Below, in pieces: positions 1-7,306 of a stretch of 32,734 nt of DNA. The stretch comes from Thermodesulfobacteriota bacterium. Its GTDB lineage: Bacteria; Desulfobacterota; WTBG01; CAIYCZ01; CAIRTM01. The stretch spans positions 1 through 32,734 of the forward strand of contig JANQGV010000299.1 of NCBI GenBank assembly GCA_028282925.1, written 5' to 3'. The notes beneath the pieces were generated by a model. It did no database searches. It was given only the letters and a program-made list of their open reading frames with translations, and had not been told where the DNA came from. Both the position numbers and the translations under genes were made by a program. Position 1 is the stretch's first letter. The number at the start of each line of letters is the position of its first letter.

Positions 1-37
1 CCAGGGCCGTAAACAGTATATACGATTGTATTTTCAT
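1..37 (-). CDS. 5' end of an exported protein (partial)
   Basis: Only the first 12 codons are in the window; the gene continues beyond base 1 on the minus strand. The ATG (bases 37-35) is preceded by a strong ribosome binding site (AAGGAG, about 6 nt away), which decides the start. The visible residues MKIQSYILFTAL look like the start of a signal peptide: one Lys followed by a hydrophobic run. It lies about 100 bp downstream of the metallophosphoesterase gene on the same strand and may be co-transcribed with it. Nothing can be said about function. Confidence 0.5.
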   Translation of the reverse strand, partial: MKIQSYILFTAL

Positions 38-135
38 GTCGTCTCCTTCGCCGATTTACTGTTATTTGTCTGCTTATACATAGCAGATTTCGCGGGGGCG
101 TACAATGTATTTGAGCCGGGATGTTGTTTTCATTA

Positions 136-1131
136 TCAGGGGGAATCTACCGTATAGGAAAAAACATCATTCCCTGTGATATAGACACCCGGAAGGCTAC
201 GGTGTTTCCAGGTAATTGTGGCCTGTTTTCCGGTAACCTCAACAATTACGTAGCCGTAACGGTTGAATTCGTGATACACATCAACCGGATTAAAGGGGGC
301 ATTGCTTCCGTTGTATTCAAAATCCTCATAAAATGACGCCCCTGCAGTAGCAACGATAAACTGATGCACATCGTTGTCCGGGTTGTTGTCGTTGTCGTCG
401 ATCCGGGCATGGGCGTAAAAGTGGTCATGGGCGCAAAAGTAGGTCCGCCCGCCGGCCTCGGCGATACTGTTCCAGAAGGTATTGCGGGCTGAGGTGTTGT
501 TGTCCAGGCAGTCTTCATGCTTTGCTTTGAAGGCCGGTTCGTGTCCGACAACAAAAACGTGAGGCTGATCATTGGCAGCCAATTGTTTATCCAGCCATTC
601 CTGGTTGACCCGGTGGGTTGCTTCGCCTTCAAAATACTGATCAAGAACCGCGACAAACACGTTGTCGAATGCAAATGAATATGTAAGGCCTTTCTCTCCC
701 TGGGGGCCGTTCTCCGGCAGGGCATAGTCTCCGCTGAAAACCGCATTCCAGGCCGCACCGTCCGGGGTGTCCTGTGCAAGCTCGTGGTTGCCGCGGCATG
801 GATATACATTGATACCGGCATCGTAGGCCGGCTGCATGGCTGTGAGCCATACCTGAAGTTGCTCTTCCAGAGTGCCCATGCTGGGATACCCCCACACCAG
901 GTCGCCGCTGAAAAGTATGAAGTCGACTTCTTCGGCAACGGCGGCCTGGGCAATTTCAGTGAGTATCCCACTGTTGACTGCGGTTCCGCCATACGACCCG
1001 CGGCTGTCTCCGGTTACCATAAAGCGGACGGTGTCTTCCTGTGTGCTGCAGGCGGCAGAGAAAAGCGCAATGCTCAACAAAAATGCAATGATACTCAACG
1101 ACTTCATCTGGATAGACGGACGGCTATTCAT
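136..1131 (-). CDS. Calcineurin-like metallophosphoesterase lipoprotein
   Basis: A 331-residue protein with a lipoprotein signal peptide (lipobox SAAC, Cys28), so it is probably membrane-anchored in the cell envelope. The metallophosphoesterase metal-binding blocks appear in order: GDSRG near residue 41 (the usual DxH is replaced by D-S-R), SGDLVWG, RGNHE, GHEP, and AHDH near residue 235. Together these are the ligands of a dinuclear metal centre that hydrolyses phosphoesters. The substrate cannot be told from sequence. The start at 1131 is chosen because AAGGAG sits 6 nt upstream; a second ATG lies eight codons in. The family call is firm; the physiological role is unknown. Confidence 0.9.
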   Translation of the reverse strand: MNSRPSIQMKSLSIIAFLLSIALFSAACSTQEDTVRFMVTGDSRGSYGGTAVNSGILTEIAQAAVAEEVDFILFSGDLVWGYPSMGTLEEQLQVWLTAMQPAYDAGINVYPCRGNHELAQDTPDGAAWNAVFSGDYALPENGPQGEKGLTYSFAFDNVFVAVLDQYFEGEATHRVNQEWLDKQLAANDQPHVFVVGHEPAFKAKHEDCLDNNTSARNTFWNSIAEAGGRTYFCAHDHFYAHARIDDNDNNPDNDVHQFIVATAGASFYEDFEYNGSNAPFNPVDVYHEFNRYGYVIVEVTGKQATITWKHRSLPGVYITGNDVFSYTVDSP

Positions 1132-1253
1132 GGGGTGCTCCTTTTTGAAATGTATGGTTTTGGATTTTTACTCTATGGAGGGTGCTACCTATACTACACG
1201 AAACAAAACATCCGGCAAGTCTTTTTTAAAGGTGGACAACAGTCGTAAGCTGT

Positions 1254-1625
1254 TTAGTAGAATTTCCCGATAACATATATGAGAAGCAGGCCGGCAACGA
1301 TTGCATTGACTGCCACGAATCCCTTGATCAGTAATTTTGCCCGGGGGCTGAGCAGGGGCTTTGTGAGATTTGCGCCCGGGGCAACCGGTGCTTCGTTGAC
1401 GACTGCCCGGGCTTCTGCGGCCCGGTCTTCCGGAACCAGCAGGGCATAGGTGGTGCCCTCTCTCATATCCGGATGCTTCGGCAATTCCGACGGCCAGCCG
1501 TCGGCGGTTGTCTGCTCCTTATACAGGGGTATTCCTTTTTCCTGGAGGCTGCGTGCCACTAGACTATGATCGGCAAGTTGATAGGTCCTGAACACGCAGA
1601 CATATGTTATATCGTTTATTTTCAT
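1254..1625 (-). CDS. DUF2007-type signal-transducing protein with C-terminal membrane anchor
   Basis: A 123-residue protein beginning MKINDITYVCVFRTY. The N-terminal half matches the DUF2007 (PF09413) pattern of a small ACT-like fold: a hydrophobic strand, then LADHSLVARSLQEKGIPLY. Residues about 92-120 form one transmembrane helix (FVAVNAIVAGLLLIYVIG). The frame is open much further upstream, but those extra codons run through a short inverted-repeat element and look non-coding. The ATG at 1625 matches the family start. No strong Shine-Dalgarno sequence is seen (AAGAACG only). The family is called putative signal transduction on thin evidence. Confidence 0.75.
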   Translation of the reverse strand: MKINDITYVCVFRTYQLADHSLVARSLQEKGIPLYKEQTTADGWPSELPKHPDMREGTTYALLVPEDRAAEARAVVNEAPVAPGANLTKPLLSPRAKLLIKGFVAVNAIVAGLLLIYVIGKFY

Positions 1626-1644
1626 AATTTCGTTCTTTTGTGTG

Positions 1645-1769
1645 CAGACTGTCGGCGAACGCTCATCTCCTGCGTTGCGTTCACCCGTTGTCATTGCGGC
1701 GTACAAACACGTACGCCTCATTCCAACGGCTTTCGTGCGCCTTGTGTATGAACATTCTCCGCCAGTCTG
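1645..1769. repeat. 125-bp MITE-like inverted-repeat element
   Basis: The ends are imperfect 20-bp inverted repeats (16 of 20 match): 1645-1664 (CAGACTGTCGGCGAACGCTC) and the complement of 1750-1769. Inside is a perfect hairpin (GGCGTAC/GTACGCC on the minus strand, around 1694-1713). A related stretch of about 40 bp occurs at 17197-17237. The element ends 20 bp from the start codon of the DUF2007 gene. No clear target-site duplication is visible. It carries no gene of its own. It could be a MITE, a REP-type element or another dispersed intergenic repeat. Confidence 0.5.
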
Positions 1770-1843
1770 CGGGTATGAGTATATACGCCGAGCCAGGGTT
1801 TTGGTTTCAAAAAACCTATTCAATTTAGTTGATTTTTTCAACC

Positions 1844-2213
1844 CACGGCCTCTGGCCGTGCGACCCGAATAGCTTTTAGCGATTCGGGAAGAAAAAAGCA
1901 AAATAGGCTCTGCCTCGGGGAAATCCCCGCAGAGGGAAAGGAGGTAGAACCTATGCATGATTGAAAAAGTTTACCGCATGTCCGCTGGGAATGCAAATAC
2001 CATATAATAATAAACCCGAAATACCGACAGAAGGTACTGTATGGAAGTGTGCGAAAAAAAGTTGGAGAAATATTGAGAACATTATGCCGACATCGAGGGA
2101 TCGAATTATTGGAAGGGCATGCAATGCCCGACCATGTACACATGTGTTTGAGCATTCCGCCCAAATACAGTGTTGCCAATGCGATGGGATACCTGAAAGG
2201 AAAAAGTGCGGTA
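1844..2213 (+). mobile_element. IS200/IS605-family insertion sequence remnant, left end
   Basis: The left part of an IS200-like element. It has the stacked hairpins typical of such left ends: a perfect stem CACGGCC-TCT-GGCCGTG at 1844-1860, CCCGAAT/ATTCGGG at 1864-1888, and CTCTG...CGGGG-AAAT-CCCCG-CAGAG at 1908-1934 just before the Shine-Dalgarno AAAGGAGG. In known IS200 copies the last hairpin limits tnpA expression. Similarity to TnpA stops near 2213 (after GKSAV), so the catalytic-Tyr half and the right end are missing. AT-rich sequence with a different gene follows directly, marking an old rearrangement junction. Confidence 0.8.
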
Positions 2214-2249
2214 AAGAAGGTCTTTGTGTGTTTTTATCGGTTCATATAG
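1953..2249 (+). pseudogene. tnpA: IS200-type transposase TnpA, broken
   Basis: Reading from the ATG at 1953, behind a strong AAAGGAGGT site, gives M-H-D-stop, then SLPHVRWECKYHI, NPKYRQKVLYG, GHAMPDHVHMCLSIPPKY and GYLKGKSAV. These are hallmark blocks of the Y1 (HUH) transposase of IS200, including the HVH metal-binding pair. Two defects are visible: an in-frame TGA at 1962-1964, and loss of all family similarity after about 2213, where about 12 unrelated codons run to a stop at 2249. The region holding the nucleophilic tyrosine is gone, so the protein cannot be active. A restart inside the gene could still make a short fragment. Confidence 0.88.
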
Positions 2250-2338
2250 TATTTCGGCTTAGGAGTTTTGTGTCCTTGCAGCGTATTATTGAGCAGTCGC
2301 TTTCATGTTGTATTTTTGGTTTTTTAGAAAACCTGTGT

Positions 2339-2367
2339 TTGACATGCTGGGTTAAATTTTCTATATA
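2339..2367 (+). promoter_or_regulatory. Sigma-70 promoter for the membrane protein gene
   Basis: TTGACA (2339-2344), a 17-bp spacer and TATATA (2362-2367) make a near-consensus promoter. It would start transcription around 2375, about 60 nt before the ATG at 2433. It lies just past the IS200 junction. Confidence 0.6.
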
Positions 2368-2432
2368 TTTGTGCAGTTATGGAATAGTTCTATCACTTTT
2401 ATAATAAATTGAACAGCGACAGCAAAGTATTC

Positions 2433-3698
2433 ATGCGCTATAAAAAAACCCAACTCATTTTAATCATAACAATACCAATCCTCTTTTTTTTAGCGGTTTT
2501 TGGTAACTGTGCACTGTTTGAAAATGAGTTTATGGTTTTTATGAGGCCCTATAGTCTCTCTATGGTTGGTGAAGCTTTCAATGGACCGTGGATACAGGAA
2601 GGCATTAAGGACAATATACGGCACTATTACCGGCCATTTGCAATCGTATTCTACGCAACGCTGTATGCATGTTTTGGAACAGACACAGAAATGATTTATC
2701 AAGCGCGATTGCTTTTTTCATGTCTGAAGATTTTTCTGGTTGTATGCATACTATTCTATATGACCGGCAGGTCGCCGTATCTTGCTCTGTTTGCCGGCCT
2801 GATTTACAGCATCTCTTTTAAACTATTTGACGAAACAATTGTATTTTCCTGCTTTCCTGATTTGGTAGTGACAACGATCATGTATGCTTCAGTGCTTTTG
2901 TATATATTGTTAAGCCAAAATCACCATACTGCGATACAGCGTTTTTTTCTGGGTTCCGGGGTTGTTCTTCTTTATATTATCGGGCTGGGATTCAAGGAAA
3001 ATGCACTATTACTGTTCCCGACATTAGTACTCTACAATGTAGTGTTTATCGTGCCGGAGGCACTAAAGGCCGGGGCAAAGGATTTAAGAACAGTTTTTTG
3101 CTTTCAAGACCGTATGCTGTTTTGCAGTATGGCTGTTGTCTTGCTGGTGTATTTGCTGGCACGATATAATGCTCTTGGTTTTGATTATCTTTTCACCAAC
3201 TCCTATGACAAGGATAATAACCCCGCCTGGATTGTCTTTATAAATACTATAAATAATTTTTCGCTTGTGCCTTCGTTGTATATCCAGCAGCATAGTTTTT
3301 CTTTTCAATGGTCGGTTCTTTTCAAAACAGGCATTAATGTGTTTTTTGCGGTGGCAGCGTTGTTGCTGACATTTAATAAAAATACTGAACGTAACGATAA
3401 AAAAGCAATTTTGTTTGCCGTATTCCTTATACTTATCAATACCTTTATCTATTCCGAACATATTCGTGTTAGATTCAACTCGGTGGGCTCTCTCGGTTTC
3501 GTGATTGCTTTGGTTTTTGTTGTTAAAATCGGCATGGGGTATGTTAAAAAAACAAAGGGGACGGTCTTTTTAAAAATAGTATTCGCCGTGTTGGGCATAT
3601 GGTTGTTCAGTGTATATGCCAGTACAAATATCAATAATATCCTGTGTCGGGACAGTGGAGTTTCTGTTCATTCAGAAAACAGAGCAGGCTTGAGATGA
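2433..3698 (+). CDS. Polytopic membrane protein, GT-C glycosyltransferase-like
   Basis: A protein of about 421 residues with some ten hydrophobic segments, starting MRYKKTQLILIITIPILFF. The overall look resembles GT-C membrane glycosyltransferases or polyprenol-sugar mannosyltransferase-like proteins: an N-terminal transmembrane helix, a loop with YYRPF near residue 70, then repeated helices and YEHIRVRF-type loops late in the protein. No catalytic Asp pair can be assigned with confidence. An alternative TTG start lies at 2409. Neither start has a Shine-Dalgarno sequence, but a good promoter sits at 2339-2367. The gene is clearly more AT-rich than its left neighbours and follows an IS remnant, suggesting horizontal acquisition. 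The function is a guess from topology. Confidence 0.65.
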   Translation: MRYKKTQLILIITIPILFFLAVFGNCALFENEFMVFMRPYSLSMVGEAFNGPWIQEGIKDNIRHYYRPFAIVFYATLYACFGTDTEMIYQARLLFSCLKIFLVVCILFYMTGRSPYLALFAGLIYSISFKLFDETIVFSCFPDLVVTTIMYASVLLYILLSQNHHTAIQRFFLGSGVVLLYIIGLGFKENALLLFPTLVLYNVVFIVPEALKAGAKDLRTVFCFQDRMLFCSMAVVLLVYLLARYNALGFDYLFTNSYDKDNNPAWIVFINTINNFSLVPSLYIQQHSFSFQWSVLFKTGINVFFAVAALLLTFNKNTERNDKKAILFAVFLILINTFIYSEHIRVRFNSVGSLGFVIALVFVVKIGMGYVKKTKGTVFLKIVFAVLGIWLFSVYASTNINNILCRDSGVSVHSENRAGLR

Positions 3699-4085
3699 TC
3701 TCCCTTGTATTGTAAAATATTGTAAAAGCGCCAATGCAAGCAGGTGCATTTCTTTCTTTTTTGCAATAACTCCCCTGTTCAACATAACCGTTCTCTTTGC
3801 AGCTCTTTCCGGACTACCCTGCAAACCAAAAACAGTTCCTGGTTTTATATCACACCTTATCAAATCGATTTGAGTATCGGTGAAGACAAAATACCTATGA
3901 AAATGATTACTACTAGGCATTTGCAACCTGCATGAAAATGTCTAAGCAATAAATTATGAACACATATAATCCGCCGGATAATATAAAAGCGAAATTTTTT
4001 TGCAATGCTTCTTTGCCGTGTTTTAAAAGCGCAAAGAATATGCATTGCGATATAAGGATTAAGTTTTTACATAAGGAGAACTATT
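3699..4085. other. Intergenic region with a leader hairpin
   Basis: No convincing gene is seen in these 387 bp. The reading frames here lack ribosome sites and recognisable protein. A TATAAT box occurs at 3965-3970 without a clear -35. A long imperfect stem-loop spans 4000-4050: TTGCAATGC and TTCTTTGC (4000-4016) pair with GCAAAGAA and GCATTGCGA (4031-4050) with a 3-nt bulge. It lies 35 bp upstream of the broken thioesterase gene and has no T-run, so it is more likely a leader structure than a terminator. Confidence 0.4.
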
Positions 4086-4557
4086 ATGATGAATGTGCCC
4101 CATACCATACTCGATGATTTTCTGGCGCTGTATGATTTCGGCTCACATTACTTAAAGGCGGCGTCGGAGGATTTTCCCGCGCTGGAGGGGAGTTTTTCCA
4201 TAAATCAATCAACGTATTTACAGGAAAATATATTTTCAGGGCACCTGAATATGGTAGATCTGTTGATTTGCTACAACCAGTTAATGTATGTCGGCCTGGG
4301 CAACGGATTGCAGCATGCAAAGATAGCCAAGCTGAAGCATATTTCTTACGATTTTTTTTTAGAAGTAATCAGTTAAACGGACTGATTTATGCGCTGGATG
4401 ATATCACCTTCAGGTCCCCGGTTGATTTCAGGGATTTTGCCGGGGTTGCCACCATCGAGAGTACCAAGAGGCTCCATAACACGTACTTCCTGAAAACCTC
4501 TTCGATTTTGAGCACAAGGTGGTCGGCGTAATGAGACTCGCGATGAAGATTGAGTAA
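4086..4557 (+). pseudogene. FcoT-like acyl-CoA thioesterase, two frameshifts
   Basis: Three consecutive reading frames together spell one FcoT-like (hotdog-fold fatty acyl-CoA thioesterase) protein. Frame one, from the ATG at 4086 behind AAGGAG, gives FSINQSTYLQ, SGHLNMVDLLICYNQLMYV and KLKHISYDF. At the T8 run near 4352-4359 the reading must shift by one base to continue LNGLIYALDDITFRSPVDF, FAGVATIEST and NTYFLKT. Near 4500 a second shift of the same sign gives FDFEHKVVGVMRLAMKIE, ending at TAA 4557. The GHxNxVxxxICYNQxxY block and the final GxxxLA strand fit the family, whose usual length is about 150-180 residues. Each shift equals one missing base. It is probably a decayed gene, though homopolymer sequencing errors could mimic this. 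Confidence 0.75.
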
Positions 4558-4723
4558 GAATTCAGCCCGTCTTTTAAAAACACCTGTCCGGCAGTCATTT
4601 TTTAGGGCCGTCATCATGCATGAAGCCCGATGGTGTCTGCGTATTCCCCGTTGCACCAGCTTTCATTGCCAGAAAAATATGCTACATTAGAACATTATGT
4701 ACCAGCATATAAAAGGTAATCCG

Positions 4724-5413
4724 ATGATAGTACGATTATTCCTTGCCGTAACACTGCTGTTTTTCAACGCAGCCCCCGGCGCATTTGTCCAGACCGGTGA
4801 CGCAGTTGAAGGCGAGCAACTGTATGTCCAGCAATGTGCTTCGTGTCATGGTGGGCAAGGGCAGGGGGCAAGCGCACCCGCCCTTGTGGGGTGCAGCCGG
4901 TGTGATTCACTTGATGATCTGACTCAGAAGATCGAAAACGATATGCCCAGGGGTAATCCCGGGAATTGCATTGATGCATGCGCACAGGATACGGCAGCCT
5001 ATATCTTTGAAGTGCTGAACGGTAATACCCAGACAACAACTGTTCCGGAAACGTCAACAACATCATCCGTTCCGCCGGAACCCTCCACGACAACCACTAC
5101 GGCTGTATCTTCAACCACAACATCAAGTGTTGCAGCATCCACAACGACCACCTCGGTTAATGAGCCGCCATGCGCTTTTGAATTGCTGTACGGCAAAGAT
5201 GCATATGAAACGGTGCTGTTGCGCTCATTCAGGGATACGGTGCTGGCCGAAACCACGGCAGGGCAGTCGCTGGTGTATCTTTTCAACCGAATCAATCCGG
5301 CACTCACTGCCGTACTCTTGAACAGTGAGTCCGACAAAGTCAGGATAAAAGGGGGTGTTGATGCCGTGCTGCCCCTGGTGGAGGTGTTGCTGGAGGAGTG
5401 CTTAATCGATTAA
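4724..5413 (+). CDS. Exported monohaem cytochrome c with Thr/Ser linker and CFI-box-like C-terminus
   Basis: A 229-residue protein. The start at 4724 has AAGG 7 nt upstream, unlike the ATG at 4697. Residues 1-20 are a signal peptide. Residues 25-100 form a class I cytochrome c domain with the haem-attachment motif CASCH (38-42) and a likely axial Met at 74 (NDMPRG), plus an extra C-rich stretch (GCSRCD; NCIDAC). Residues about 102-147 are almost only Thr, Ser, Val and Pro, a mucin-like spacer. Residues 150-229 form a globular domain beginning with a Cys and containing RSFRD. It aligns without gaps to the C-terminus of the cysteine-rich protein at 21194-22798 and resembles the CFI-box C-terminal domain. 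It is probably a periplasmic or surface electron carrier; the partner is unknown. Confidence 0.85.
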   Translation: MIVRLFLAVTLLFFNAAPGAFVQTGDAVEGEQLYVQQCASCHGGQGQGASAPALVGCSRCDSLDDLTQKIENDMPRGNPGNCIDACAQDTAAYIFEVLNGNTQTTTVPETSTTSSVPPEPSTTTTTAVSSTTTSSVAASTTTTSVNEPPCAFELLYGKDAYETVLLRSFRDTVLAETTAGQSLVYLFNRINPALTAVLLNSESDKVRIKGGVDAVLPLVEVLLEECLID

Positions 5414-5449
5414 ACTGCCTGCCGTGTGTTACAGGTGGCTGGTGAAGTT

Positions 5450-6058
5450 TTACAAGAACGTTAAATCACCTGTTGCAACAATACATTCTTCATCTGCAAC
5501 GGCGCTGTCATAGTCAATGTATATATCCGTCGGATATCCGTAGGTCTCATCATACGTGACTGAAATCTGATGGGCCTTTTCGTAAAAAGCATCCTCAACC
5601 ATGCCGAAGAGGTCGTCCACTGTCTGGTAAAATCCCTGCGGGCTTTCAGGTACTGTTTCTCCAGAATCTGCATACGTAATTCCTGATATTTCGTTGCCGG
5701 ATACCGTGATAACGACTTTCCGGGTGGAGTCCGGCAGGCATTCACACGAGCGCCGGTAGGTATATGAATATGCATTTATGTTGTGGGCGTTCCATGTGTC
5801 ACGACTTTGATACAGTTTCTCCAGGGATTGATTATCGGATGTCAGTCCTTTAACGCATATGCCGAAGCAGTCTGCGTCACCCTGCTGCGGGTCGCAATCG
5901 TCGGTGGGGTCGTCGATGCATACCATGTTGTCCGGGCACGGCAGCCCTGCAATGCCGCCGCAATTTTCAGCTGTGTTACATCCCGGCAGGCCGCACGCTG
6001 CAAGGAGGAAAAAAGGAAGACAGATAAAGAGTATGTACTGTGTTCTGGTTGAGCGCAT
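5450..6058 (-). CDS. DUF6174-domain lipoprotein with cysteine-rich N-terminus
   Basis: A 202-residue lipoprotein (lipobox LAAC, Cys22). Residues 32-70 carry a Cys-rich block of the CGGIAGLPCPDN...C...C type, often seen in secreted proteins of environmental bacteria. Residues 80-200 match DUF6174: AYSYTYRRSC, an ISGITYADSGE strand turn, VDDLFGMVEDA, and a C-terminal ISVTYD..YGYPTDIYIDYD strand pair. DUF6174 has no known function; it is an envelope protein. The start ATG has AAGGGA 9 nt upstream. It is convergent with the cytochrome gene, with 36 bp between stops and no obvious terminator. Confidence 0.8.
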   Translation of the reverse strand: MRSTRTQYILFICLPFFLLAACGLPGCNTAENCGGIAGLPCPDNMVCIDDPTDDCDPQQGDADCFGICVKGLTSDNQSLEKLYQSRDTWNAHNINAYSYTYRRSCECLPDSTRKVVITVSGNEISGITYADSGETVPESPQGFYQTVDDLFGMVEDAFYEKAHQISVTYDETYGYPTDIYIDYDSAVADEECIVATGDLTFL

Positions 6059-6107
6059 AGTATACGTCCCTTGTTATACATTTATAAGCTCATCATGCCG
6101 GATGCTG

Positions 6108-6755
6108 TTAGTCAAACTGCTTTTTGAAATCGGCAAACGCCTGTTTCAACTCTTCCACCTCATGCCGAAGGGAGGTAACGGTTTCTTCAAGATCGGCTAT
6201 TCTGTCGCCGCCGTGAGAACGGACCGGAACCGTGTCGGGTGTGACGGCTTCAGCATCCTCCTGTTCAGGGGCTTTGCCTGCCAGAAGGTGCGCATAACGG
6301 CATTCCTTGCGTCCAGGCTGCCGGGGAAGCCTGACTACATAGCCCAGTGATTCAAGATCACCCAGCACCTCGTTTACTCCTTCAAGGCCCTCAAACCGGT
6401 GCATGCGCTCGGTCCGCGAGCGCAGCTCGCCGGGAGTCTGGGGGCCCCGCAGCATCAGTTCGGCCAGCACCGAGGCTTCCCGGTTGACAAAGGAGCAGGC
6501 CTTTAAAAACAATTCCTCGTACTTTGCAACGCGGCCGACGTTACTCTGGTGTACGAGTTGTTTCTGTTTGAGGCTGTACAGGGCTTCATGCACGGTGTCT
6601 TCATCAAAGGCGCTTACAGGATCGCGATTTGATTTCTGGGAACAGGCATTTGCCAGGGAGTTCAGCGACAGGGGGTAATAGTCGGGCGTTGAAAGCTCTT
6701 TTTCGATCAGGCAGCCGAGAACCCGGATTTCGATGTCGGTTAACCGGTAGTCCAT
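6108..6755 (-). CDS. YceH family protein (UPF0502/DUF480)
   Basis: A 215-residue cytoplasmic protein with the two winged-helix-like halves of the DUF480/YceH family. Residues 5-75 hold the signature LTDIEIRVLGCLIEKELSTPDYYPLSLNSL in overlapping pieces, followed by CSQKSNRDP. The second half has LAELMLRGPQTPGELRSRTERM and a PGRKE.RYAHLL strand. The C-terminal 35 residues form a coiled coil (IADLEETVTSLRHEVEELK), as is usual in the family. The start at 6755 is preferred over an upstream GTG at 6782 because GGGAG lies 8 nt before it. The molecular role of YceH proteins is unproven; DNA binding is only inferred from fold. Confidence 0.9.
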   Translation of the reverse strand: MDYRLTDIEIRVLGCLIEKELSTPDYYPLSLNSLANACSQKSNRDPVSAFDEDTVHEALYSLKQKQLVHQSNVGRVAKYEELFLKACSFVNREASVLAELMLRGPQTPGELRSRTERMHRFEGLEGVNEVLGDLESLGYVVRLPRQPGRKECRYAHLLAGKAPEQEDAEAVTPDTVPVRSHGGDRIADLEETVTSLRHEVEELKQAFADFKKQFD

Positions 6756-7306
6756 AGCGTGGTCTCCCAAAGAGTGGTGCACTGTTTTGGATGCAGAGAA
6801 TACTTTTTGTCTATGTACAAGATATATATGGTGGCGGATGCGGGGTCAAGAACAAATCGCCTGGAGAATAACGCGATTTTTTGCATTGAAATTAAAAGTA
6901 ACTATACTTATAAGGTATCGGGGAGAACTGGTGAGTATCGGTTTTTGTCGGCAAACCGCACTCTTCGATCCGTTCGGGATACCGGATCTTCCGTATCGGT
7001 ATGGTCAAATTCCACAATACTATAGCCACGGGGAATGATAGCACAGGCTGATGCGGTTAGATTGCCTGCGGCTATGTGCTCGCAGGAAAAGGGAGATACA
7101 AGAGAGAAACCACCGCTCGCACCCCCGCGGCTGCTCTCAACGCATCAGCCTATGCTATCATGTAAGGGCTACGGAAAAAAGAAAGATGCTCTAACCATGA
7201 CACTCTGTGGCGCGCGGGTGGAAATGTTTATCCTGCTCCGGCTTGAAAAGTGCCCGGGGGTGTGTAATAATCAAGCCGGTACATAACAGAAAAAAGGAAC
7301 GTCACT
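6756..7306. other. Long intergenic region between divergent genes
   Basis: These 551 bp hold no convincing gene; the small open frames lack ribosome sites or family resemblance. A candidate sigma-70 promoter on the plus strand has TTGAAA (6886-6891), a 17-bp spacer and TATAAG (6909-6914). It would give a leader of about 385 nt for the tocopherol-cyclase-like gene at 7307, containing the inverted-repeat element at 7036-7160. Confidence 0.4.
7036..7160. repeat. 125-bp inverted-repeat element or structured RNA
   Basis: TGATAGCACAGGCTGATGCG (7036-7055) is matched by the reverse complement of 7141-7160 at 19 of 20 positions, so the element's ends can pair as a 20-bp stem. Inside is a second perfect stem, CCTGCG (7065-7070) with CGCAGG (7081-7086). 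The short open frame that crosses it is not protein-like. The length equals that of the other element at 1645-1769, but the ends differ in sequence. It could be a MITE or a folded RNA leader. Confidence 0.5.

Noticed and set aside
246-992. 248-codon open frame on the minus strand inside the metallophosphoesterase gene
   Set aside because: It is out of frame with a well-conserved metallophosphoesterase gene, has no ribosome site and reads as low-complexity Arg/Thr/Pro-rich text.
4345-4365. Programmed frameshift at the T8 run of the FcoT-like gene
   Set aside because: A second, separate shift is needed downstream, and no stimulatory structure was recognised, so gene decay or read error is simpler.
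7035-7286. Possible 83-residue protein
   Set aside because: The frame runs through the inverted-repeat element and has no family resemblance or good ribosome site; the DNA structure explains it better.
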